From Clostridiales bacterium (GTDB taxonomy: Bacteria > Bacillota > Clostridia > Christensenellales > Borkfalkiaceae), in contig SVIK01000047.1 in NCBI GenBank assembly GCA_015069525.1, positions 1 to 11,264 of the forward strand: 11,264 bases of DNA. The letters are read 5' to 3'. Within the stretch, counting starts at the first letter, position 1; every line of letters begins with the position of its first letter. Shown here piece after piece: positions 6,918 through 11,264 of the stretch. The position numbers and the translations under genes were made by a program. The notes beneath the pieces are model-generated. The model was not told the DNA's origin, searched no databases, and saw only the letters and a list, made by a program, of their open reading frames with translations.

Positions 6918-7056
6918 ACTTTTGTAAATTCACAGAAGAAAAATGAAAAATTGTTTGAAATTATCATTTTTTGCGAGGTAGTACAGCTTTTTCATAAAAT
7001 AAATTTTTTGCATTTTTTTTCTTTACTTTTGTAGGGCGGAGTGTTAAAATATACTT
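6918..7056 (+). other. AT-rich intergenic stretch after spmB with weak hairpins
   Basis: A 9-bp hairpin spans the spmB stop (6910-6918 with 6929-6937) but has no T-run. A second, AT-only hairpin (6939-6946 with 6964-6971) ends in a T-run and could be a weak terminator for spmAB. The rest is T-rich with no plausible gene. The promoter-like pair at 7022-7050 is listed separately. Confidence 0.45.
7022..7050 (+). promoter_or_regulatory. Promoter for a candidate small RNA
   Basis: TTTACT (7022-7027, 4 of 6) and TAAAAT (7045-7050, 5 of 6) are separated by 17 bp, and a TG one base before the -10 (7042-7043) forms an extended -10. The predicted start is near 7057. No protein gene with a ribosome binding site follows. 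Confidence 0.5.
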
Positions 7057-7163
7057 GCAAATCGGTTGTAAATGCCGATTGAAAATATGCTCATCATTTT
7101 CCCCCTTATCATATTAGGTGACCGCTTCGACATCGCAAAGACGTCGGGGCGATTATCTTTTTT
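7057..7163 (+). ncRNA. Candidate small RNA of about 107 nt
   Basis: The segment begins at the start predicted by the extended -10 promoter. It contains a 5' hairpin (AATCGG at 7060-7065 with CCGATT at 7075-7080) and an unpaired pyrimidine-rich stretch. It ends in a 3' hairpin (7123-7131 with 7143-7151, including two G-U pairs, extended by two inner pairs) followed by six T (7158-7163). That is the layout of a free-standing small RNA. I do not recognise it as SRP RNA, 6S RNA, tmRNA, RNase P RNA or a known riboswitch. The T-run tail CGATTATCTTTTTTGGGG recurs 83 bases later, so the 3' end may merely be the edge of the repeat array. No expression evidence is available. Confidence 0.35.
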
Positions 7164-7217
7164 GGGGGACGACACGCCTCCTCGCCTTGCTTGAAAGAAA
7201 GATAGAAAGAATTGGAA

Positions 7218-7232
7218 ACGGCAACTTGCCGT
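7218..7232. repeat. Palindrome ACGGCAACTTGCCGT, copy 1
   Basis: A 6-bp perfect stem with loop ACT is followed on the plus strand by CGATTATCTTTTTT, so this copy resembles an intrinsic terminator. Identical copies lie at 7399-7413 and 7449-7463, where no T-run follows on the plus strand. Confidence 0.75.
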
Positions 7233-7398
7233 CGATTATCTTTTTTGGGGAACGGCACGCCCTCTCGCCTCGCTTGAAAGAAAGATAGAAAAACTTGGGA
7301 ACGGCACGCCCTCTCGCCTTGCTTGAAAGAAAGATAGAAAGACTTGGGAACAGCACGCCCTCTCGCCTTGCTTGAAAGAAAGATAGAAAAACTTGGGA

Positions 7399-7413
7399 AC
7401 GGCAACTTGCCGT
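7399..7413. repeat. Palindrome ACGGCAACTTGCCGT, copy 2
   Basis: Identical to the copies at 7218 and 7449. It occupies the linker between core copies 4 and 5, replacing the CACGCCCTCTCGCC-type linker. Confidence 0.75.
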
Positions 7414-7448
7414 CGCCTTGCTTGAAAGAAAGATAGAAAGGCTTGGAA

Positions 7449-7463
7449 ACGGCAACTTGCCGT
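7449..7463. repeat. Palindrome ACGGCAACTTGCCGT, copy 3 (end of array)
   Basis: The last copy ends three bases before the glmM stop codon. Read leftward from glmM it is a hairpin followed by TTCCAAGCCTTTC, which is pyrimidine-rich but not a clean T-run, so it could be an imperfect glmM terminator. Confidence 0.55.
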
Positions 7464-7466
7464 GCG

Positions 7467-8837
7467 TCAAAGGCTGACATAGCCTTTTTCTTGTATGACG
7501 GATACGATTTCTTCTACGAACCGCTGACAAAGCGGTTCGTTTTCCCCCTCCACCATAACGCGAATTACGGGCTCCGTGCCCGATTCCCGCACCAATACCC
7601 TACCGCTATCGCCAAGCGATTTGGCTACCCTTTCAATAACGGCGCACACGTCCTTGTCTGCACGCGTTTTGCTTTTGTCCGTCACGCGCACGTTCTTTAA
7701 TACTTGCGGATACGCCTTCATGGGCGCGACAAGCTGGGAAAGCGCGCTCTTTCTATCTATCATCGCTTGCATGATTTTTAAGCTCGTTAAAATACCGTCG
7801 CCCGTCGTTGCGTACTTCGAAAAAATAATATGCCCCGATTTCTCGCCACCAAGCGAAAATCCACCGTTTGCCATGCGCTCGTAGACGTATTTATCGCCCA
7901 CGGGCGTTTTTTCGTACGAAATGCCTATCTCGTCAAAGGCTTTGTACAAACCGAAATTCGACATCACCGTCGTCACAACCGTGTTATGGCGGAGCTTTCC
8001 ACGCTCGTATAAATACCGTCCGTAAAGATATAAAATTTGGTCGCCGTCCACGATTTGCCCTTTTTCGTCCACGCAAAGGCATCTATCCGCGTCGCCGTCG
8101 TACGCAAAACCTACGTCCAAACCCTTTTCCAATACGAAGCTTTGCAAATTCTCGATATGCGTAGAGCCTACCCCTTTATTCACGTTCGTGCCGTCGGGCT
8201 CTGCGCCCGTCACGTACGTCTTCGCTCCCAGCGAGTCAAACACCGTTTTGGCAATTTCCCAAGCGCTACCGTTGGCACAATCAAGCCCTACCTTTATCCC
8301 CTTAAAACTGTACACGCCAAGCGAAATTAAATATCCCACGTAGCGGTTTCTCCCTGCTACGTAATCCACCGTTCTACCTATCCTTTCGCCCGTGGCGTAG
8401 GGGGGCGGTTGGTATTCCCCTCCGTCCATGGGAATTTTATCGAGCTCCGCCTCGATTTTTTCTATCGTTTCCTCGTCCATTTTCTCGCCGTGTTCGTTAA
8501 AAAGCTTGATGCCGTTGTCGTAGAAAGGGTTATGGCTGGCGGAAATCATTACGCCCGCGTCAAACCCTTCCGTACGCGTGACGAACGCAACCGACGGCGT
8601 CGTCGTCACGTGCAACAAATACGCGTCCGCACCCGAAGATACCAAACCTGCCGACAAAGCGTATTCGAACATATATCCCGAACGACGCGTGTCTTTCCCT
8701 ATAACGATTTTCGCTTTCTCTCCTTTCTTCTTTGTTAAATAACTCCCTAAAAAACGCCCGATGCGAAAGGCGTGCTCCGCCGTGAGATTTTTGTTCGCTT
8801 CCCCGCGAAATCCGTCCGTCCCGAAATACTTACCCAT
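7467..8837 (-). CDS. glmM: Phosphoglucosamine mutase
   Basis: The 456-residue alpha-D-phosphohexomutase interconverts glucosamine-6-phosphate and glucosamine-1-phosphate, feeding UDP-GlcNAc, peptidoglycan and other surface polymers. Four active-site elements are visible: the phosphoserine loop MISASHNPFYDNGIK (97-111, catalytic S101), the Mg-binding DGDADR (247-252), the sugar-recognition GEKSGH (331-336) and the phosphate-binding RESGTEP (417-423). The N terminus (MGKYFGTDGFRG) and the ISASHNP form favour GlmM over general phosphoglucomutase. The ATG at 8837 has AAGGAG 7 bases upstream. It overlaps the preceding acyltransferase-like gene by 8 bases, so the two are co-transcribed. The 3' end carries two terminator-like hairpins for the opposite strand. 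Confidence 0.97.
   Translation of the reverse strand: MGKYFGTDGFRGEANKNLTAEHAFRIGRFLGSYLTKKKGEKAKIVIGKDTRRSGYMFEYALSAGLVSSGADAYLLHVTTTPSVAFVTRTEGFDAGVMISASHNPFYDNGIKLFNEHGEKMDEETIEKIEAELDKIPMDGGEYQPPPYATGERIGRTVDYVAGRNRYVGYLISLGVYSFKGIKVGLDCANGSAWEIAKTVFDSLGAKTYVTGAEPDGTNVNKGVGSTHIENLQSFVLEKGLDVGFAYDGDADRCLCVDEKGQIVDGDQILYLYGRYLYERGKLRHNTVVTTVMSNFGLYKAFDEIGISYEKTPVGDKYVYERMANGGFSLGGEKSGHIIFSKYATTGDGILTSLKIMQAMIDRKSALSQLVAPMKAYPQVLKNVRVTDKSKTRADKDVCAVIERVAKSLGDSGRVLVRESGTEPVIRVMVEGENEPLCQRFVEEIVSVIQEKGYVSL
7469..7489 (+). terminator. Terminator-like hairpin on the plus strand inside the glmM 3' end
   Basis: AAAGGCT (7469-7475) pairs with AGCCTTT (7481-7487) across a 5-base loop and continues into TT, so a rightward transcript would form a stem ending in five T. 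It overlaps the last glmM codons and would stop transcripts from spmAB, the small RNA or the array before they run antisense into glmM. Confidence 0.45.
7518..7543 (+). terminator. Second terminator-like hairpin on the plus strand inside glmM
   Basis: A perfect 8-bp stem (GAACCGCT at 7518-7525 with AGCGGTTC at 7531-7538), with loop GACAA, is followed by GTTTT. It lies 30 bases beyond the first plus-strand hairpin and also within glmM coding sequence, where it encodes NEPLCQRF. It may act in tandem with the first or be a coincidence of coding sequence. Confidence 0.35.
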
Positions 8838-9501
8838 TGTTTGCTCCTTTTTTCACGATATCCCCCCTGCCTTTGAATATGCTGTTTGCAGGCACAACGC
8901 CCCGCACGAAAGACAAAGGGTAAATTTGCGTGTTTCTCCCGATTATAGAGCCTGGATTTAACACGCTATTGCACCCCACCTCTACGTAGTCCCCCAAAAA
9001 CGCACCCACCTTTTTTAAGAGCGTTTGTATGCGCTTTCCCCCGTAGCTGATAACGACGGGCGTTTTATCCCCTTTGACGTTGGAGGTTATCGCACCCGCG
9101 CCCAAGTGCGATTTATATCCCAAAATGCTGTCCCCAACGTAATTGTAATGGGGCGCTTGCACGTTGTCGAAAAGGATTGCGTTTTTTACTTCCGTCGAGT
9201 TGCCTACTACACAATTTTTGCCTATCAATGCGCTCCCTCTTATAAACGCGCCCTGACGGATTTCCGTACCCTCACCCACAATGCACGGCGCGTCTAGGTG
9301 CGCGGACGGGGCGATTTTTACGCTGTTATGCGCCCATACGCAAGGGGCAATTTCCGCGTACTGCGTTTTGGGCAACGCTTTGCCGAGCTGTAAAATATAC
9401 TCCTTTAACCCTTGTAAAGCTTCCCAAGGATAAGCGTATTGCAAAAGATAGCTTTTCGCTTGTGTGTGCGTTAAATCGAACAGTTCCCGTATCGTATACA
9501 T
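8830..9501 (-). CDS. Left-handed beta-helix (hexapeptide) acyltransferase, GlmU C-domain-like
   Basis: The 223-residue protein has a helical N-terminal segment (1-45). From about 50 it shows hexapeptide repeats of the left-handed beta-helix type (APCVWAHNSVKIAPSAHL, GEGTEIRQGAFIRGSALIG, GKNCVVGNSTEVKNA). The segment NVQAPHYNYVGDSILG (113-128) with H118 and the following LGAGAI aligns with the GlmU acetyltransferase segment whose catalytic His sits in NHLTYLGD. The N-terminal pyrophosphorylase domain of GlmU is missing, so only acyl or acetyl transfer to a sugar phosphate is plausible. Overlap with glmM, which makes glucosamine-1-phosphate, suggests acetylation of that product, but this is inference. 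The ATG at 9501 follows AAAGGGGGTG by four bases and lies downstream of the predicted promoter; an ORF start at 9564 lies in the terminator region. Confidence 0.85.
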   Translation of the reverse strand: MYTIRELFDLTHTQAKSYLLQYAYPWEALQGLKEYILQLGKALPKTQYAEIAPCVWAHNSVKIAPSAHLDAPCIVGEGTEIRQGAFIRGSALIGKNCVVGNSTEVKNAILFDNVQAPHYNYVGDSILGYKSHLGAGAITSNVKGDKTPVVISYGGKRIQTLLKKVGAFLGDYVEVGCNSVLNPGSIIGRNTQIYPLSFVRGVVPANSIFKGRGDIVKKGANNG

Positions 9502-9525
9502 TTGCACCCCCTTTTTCCCTCTTTT

Positions 9526-9554
9526 ATTATATTCCGCAGTTTTTAAATTTGCAT
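9526..9554 (-). promoter_or_regulatory. Probable promoter of the acyltransferase-glmM pair
   Basis: A perfect -10 TATAAT lies at 9531-9526. The -35 region 17 bp upstream (TGCAAA, 9554-9549) is weak, at 3 of 6. The predicted start near 9519 leaves a leader of about 18 nt containing the G-rich ribosome binding site. Confidence 0.5.
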
Positions 9555-9569
9555 AACAAAGCATACAAA

Positions 9570-9599
9570 AAAAGAACGGCGACCTTGCCGTTCTTTTTC
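9570..9599 (-). terminator. Terminator of the flavodoxin-fold gene, possibly bidirectional
   Basis: A 12-bp stem (9570-9581 with 9588-9599), including GAACGGC/GCCGTTC and flanking A/T pairs, is followed in the leftward direction by a run of seven T overlapping the stem foot. It separates the oxidoreductase gene (stop at 9618) from the acyltransferase promoter. The plus-strand reading also ends in five T. Confidence 0.9.
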
Positions 9600-9617
9600 G
9601 TTTATCGTAAAAAAATT

Positions 9618-10163
9618 TTAGTAGCCTGCGGACTCGCCCATTTCATAGGCGATTTGCATAAGCTCTGGACGGTTTTTTACGTCCCCTACGTCCGCTACGC
9701 CTTTGCCGTACAAAACGCCCTTCTCTTCATAGCCGTCTATGCACATCGCAAACCCTCGAAAACAGGCAAGCGTGCCGTCCATCGTGTCTTCGTCCGCTTC
9801 CGCCGACGTCATGATATAATACAACTCTTTATTGGCTATTTGCGTCCATTTCGCCACGCATCTATCGATTACCGCCTTTAATTGCGCGCATACCGAATAG
9901 AAATATACGGGGCTGGATAAAACGAGCACGTCTGCATCGAGAATTTTTTGCAAAACATCGCCCATATCGTCGTTCAACGCACACCTACCCCCGCTCTTTC
10001 TACAAAAATAGCAACCTGTACAAGGCGCAATTTTCTTTTCCGCTACGCGGATTTTCTCCACGCTTGCACCCGTTGAAAGCGCGCCTTTCATAAATTCGTC
10101 GCATAAGATATCGCTATTTCCGCCCTTTCGAGGGCTTCCTGATAAAATAAGTACTTTTTTCAT
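9618..10163 (-). CDS. Flavodoxin-fold NAD(P)H-dependent FMN reductase / iron-sulfur flavoprotein-like
   Basis: The 181-residue protein starts with the FMN-phosphate loop ILSGSPRKGGNSDIL (6-20) of the NADPH-dependent FMN reductase/iron-sulfur flavoprotein family, and VLVLSSPVYFYSVCAQLKAVIDR (about 79-101) is the second flavin-binding loop. Between them is a compact cysteine cluster, CTGCYFCRKSGGRC (C-x2-C-x2-C-x6-C), followed by NDDM. This spacing matches the 4Fe-4S motif of archaeal and clostridial iron-sulfur flavoproteins, so a bound cluster is plausible but not proven. The physiological electron donor and acceptor are unknown. The ATG at 10163 has GAAAGGA 7 bases upstream. It lies 78 bases after the PEPCK gene, with a hairpin between them and no clear promoter of its own. 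Confidence 0.88.
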   Translation of the reverse strand: MKKVLILSGSPRKGGNSDILCDEFMKGALSTGASVEKIRVAEKKIAPCTGCYFCRKSGGRCALNDDMGDVLQKILDADVLVLSSPVYFYSVCAQLKAVIDRCVAKWTQIANKELYYIMTSAEADEDTMDGTLACFRGFAMCIDGYEEKGVLYGKGVADVGDVKNRPELMQIAYEMGESAGY

Positions 10164-10197
10164 TGTTTATTCCTTTCAAACGCCTTCGTATAAAGAT

Positions 10198-10227
10198 AAC
10201 CCTCGTTGGGCGTGCCCAACGAGGGTT
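10198..10227 (-). terminator. Hairpin terminator after the PEPCK gene
   Basis: A perfect 13-bp GC-rich stem (10198-10210 with 10215-10227) with a 4-base loop begins 14 bases after the PEPCK stop. The leftward tail is ATCTTTATA, which is T-poor, so termination may be partial and allow read-through into the flavodoxin-fold gene. Confidence 0.78.
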
Positions 10228-10240
10228 GCGTTATCGAAAA

Positions 10241-11264
10241 TTATTTCGCGCAGTTTGCTTTCAAGATTGCAAGGTTATCCATGATTTCCTTGGGCATCTT
10301 GTCGCCGAAGTTATCCGCATAGTACGTCGTGATTTCTTCTGCTTCCGCAGCCCAACGAGCTTTGTCAACAACCAAGAGCTTATCAAGCGTTTCCGTGTCG
10401 ATATCGCAGTTTTCGATGTTGATATCCTTTGCGTAAGGAAGATAACCGATAGCCGTTTCTTGTGCGTCAACCTTGCCGTCGCATCTATCCAAAATCCAAT
10501 CAAGAACGCGCATGTTATCGCCGAAGCCAGGCCACATGAAGTTGCCGTTTTCGTCTTGACGGAACCAGTTTACGTTGAAAATCTTGGGTTGCTTGCTTTC
10601 TTCTACCTTTGCACCCATGTCAATCCAATGTTGGAAATATCTGTCTACCGAGTAGCCCATGAAAGGTTTCATAGCCATAGGGTCGTGACGGAGTACGCCA
10701 ACTGCACCCGTAGCAGCAGCCGTCGTTTCGGAGGACATAATCGTACCTACGAACGTACCGTGGTTCCAATCTCTCGATTGATATACGAGCGGAGTCGTCG
10801 TTGCTCTTCTACCGCCGAAGATGATTGCCGACAAAGGAACGCCTGCCTTCGAATTGAATTCGGGCGAGATGCAAGGGCAGTTTTCTGCGGGAGCCGTGAA
10901 ACGGGAGTTGGGATGCGCTGCGTTGCGACCGCAATCGGGCGTCCAAGGTTTACCCGTCCAATCGATAAGCTCTGCAGGAGCTTGCTTCGTGAGTTTTTCC
11001 CACCAAACGGTGTTGTCTGCGGGATTAAGCGCTACGTTCGTGAAAATCGTGCCTTTCATCGTTGCAGCCAAAGCGTTAGGGTTGGATTTTTCGTTCGTAC
11101 CAGGCGCAACGCCGAAGAAACCGTTTTCGGGGTTTGCAGCCCAAAGCCTGCCGTCTTCGCCTACTCTAATCCAAGCGATGTCGTCGCCTACGCATTGTAC
11201 TTCGTAGCCAGCGTCAAGATATTGCTTGGGAGGAATCAACATTGCAAGGTTCGTCTTACCGCAA
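10241..11264 (-). CDS. pckG: Phosphoenolpyruvate carboxykinase (GTP), C-terminal part
   Basis: The gene runs in from the right edge; about 340 residues are visible of an enzyme normally near 600. It interconverts oxaloacetate plus GTP with phosphoenolpyruvate, GDP and CO2. The visible sequence opens inside the kinase P-loop, CGKTNLAML (11263-11237). It continues with the mobile GDDIAWIRVGEDGRLWAANPE, the substrate-binding IIFGGRR, RHDPMAMKPFMGY, and the guanine-binding VNWFR...FMWPGFGDN region near 10520-10580. These identify the GTP-dependent family rather than the ATP-dependent PckA type. It may run gluconeogenically or, in fermenters, as a CO2-fixing anaplerotic step; sequence cannot decide. 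The true start is outside the window, and internal Met codons near 11242 are not starts. Confidence 0.97.
   Translation of the reverse strand, partial: CGKTNLAMLIPPKQYLDAGYEVQCVGDDIAWIRVGEDGRLWAANPENGFFGVAPGTNEKSNPNALAATMKGTIFTNVALNPADNTVWWEKLTKQAPAELIDWTGKPWTPDCGRNAAHPNSRFTAPAENCPCISPEFNSKAGVPLSAIIFGGRRATTTPLVYQSRDWNHGTFVGTIMSSETTAAATGAVGVLRHDPMAMKPFMGYSVDRYFQHWIDMGAKVEESKQPKIFNVNWFRQDENGNFMWPGFGDNMRVLDWILDRCDGKVDAQETAIGYLPYAKDINIENCDIDTETLDKLLVVDKARWAAEAEEITTYYADNFGDKMPKEIMDNLAILKANCAK

Larger units (their letters stand above)
7150..7463. repeat. Degenerate tandem array, five copies, 49-50 bp period plus an 83-bp longer unit
   Basis: A conserved core containing GAAAGAAAGATAGAAA begins at 7187, 7270, 7319, 7368 and 7418, giving spacings of 83, 49, 49 and 50 bases. 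The core is followed by a variable dinucleotide, CTTGGG and AACGGC. Two alternative linkers join units: one with CACGCCCTCTCGCC and one with the palindrome ACGGCAACTTGCCGT. The first two units also share CGATTATCTTTTTTGGGG (7150 and 7233), so they form an 83-bp direct repeat. Copies differ by only a few bases, which implies recent amplification. The array abuts the glmM stop codon. There are no terminal inverted repeats, transposase gene or CRISPR-like unique spacers. Confidence 0.9.

Noticed and set aside
7044..7097. Minus-strand 17-residue peptide preceded by AAGGGGG
   Set aside because: The ribosome binding site is suggestive, but the frame is very short, has no promoter and no following gene, and is antisense to the better-supported small RNA candidate.
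7087..7194. Plus-strand 35-codon reading frame with a hydrophobic start after the 7045 promoter
   Set aside because: It has no Shine-Dalgarno sequence, it runs through the terminator-like hairpin and its T-run, and its last third is repeat sequence.
7150..7463. CRISPR array
   Set aside because: Units are near-contiguous repeats with repeated rather than unique linkers, and no cas gene is present.
7109..7530. Two overlapping minus-strand reading frames of about 123-125 codons with repeated SFYLSFKQG-like motifs
   Set aside because: They are translations of the tandem array. The 49-bp period (1 mod 3) makes the same motif recur in shifted frames, there is no ribosome binding site, and they overlap the glmM 3' end.
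10241..11242. A complete gene starting at the Met at 11242
   Set aside because: The frame stays open to the window edge and the codons beyond 11242 encode the conserved P-loop CGKTNLA of PEPCK, so the Met is internal.

Overview
The window looks like a chromosomal segment of an endospore-forming or formerly spore-forming member of the Bacillota, most likely an uncultured member of class Clostridia. Four things point there: the adjacent spore maturation genes spmA and spmB, a metG-tatD-ksgA cluster, strong AGGAGG-type ribosome binding sites, and a GTP-dependent PEP carboxykinase. Base composition is moderate and even. There is no transposase, integrase, phage gene, tRNA, rRNA or CRISPR array. 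I cannot name the genus from sequence alone.

Layout, left to right. (1) The 3' end of an elongation factor G family gene (+) ends in a textbook terminator. A small PAP2-type membrane phosphatase gene (+) follows directly; its promoter begins right after the terminator T-run and places the mRNA start on the ATG. (2) On the minus strand a housekeeping operon reads from about 5.66 kb down to 0.95 kb: metG (methionyl-tRNA synthetase), tatD (metal-dependent DNase/hydrolase), a TatD-associated radical SAM enzyme with a very unusual Asn/Gln/Lys-rich N-terminal tail, and rsmA/ksgA (16S rRNA dimethyladenosine transferase). It converges with the phosphatase gene over one strong hairpin. (3) Divergent from metG lies spmA-spmB (+), whose start and stop codons overlap. 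A near-perfect sporulation sigma-E promoter ends 6 bases before the spmA ATG. (4) A 549-base non-coding gap (6918-7466) holds a candidate roughly 107-nt small RNA (promoter plus terminator) and a degenerate tandem array with a 49-50 bp period. (5) Minus-strand genes follow: a left-handed beta-helix acyltransferase-like gene overlapping glmM (phosphoglucosamine mutase), a flavodoxin-fold oxidoreductase with a cysteine cluster, and the C-terminal part of GTP-type PEP carboxykinase running off the right edge.

The genes cover translation (EF-G, MetRS, rRNA methylation), amino-sugar and cell-wall precursor supply (GlmM and its partner), spore maturation (SpmA/B), and central carbon metabolism (PEPCK). 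None of the main genes is novel in itself. The parts most worth a second look are the repeat array with its adjacent candidate small RNA, the prion-like tail on the radical SAM enzyme, and the two promoters that predict leaderless mRNAs.
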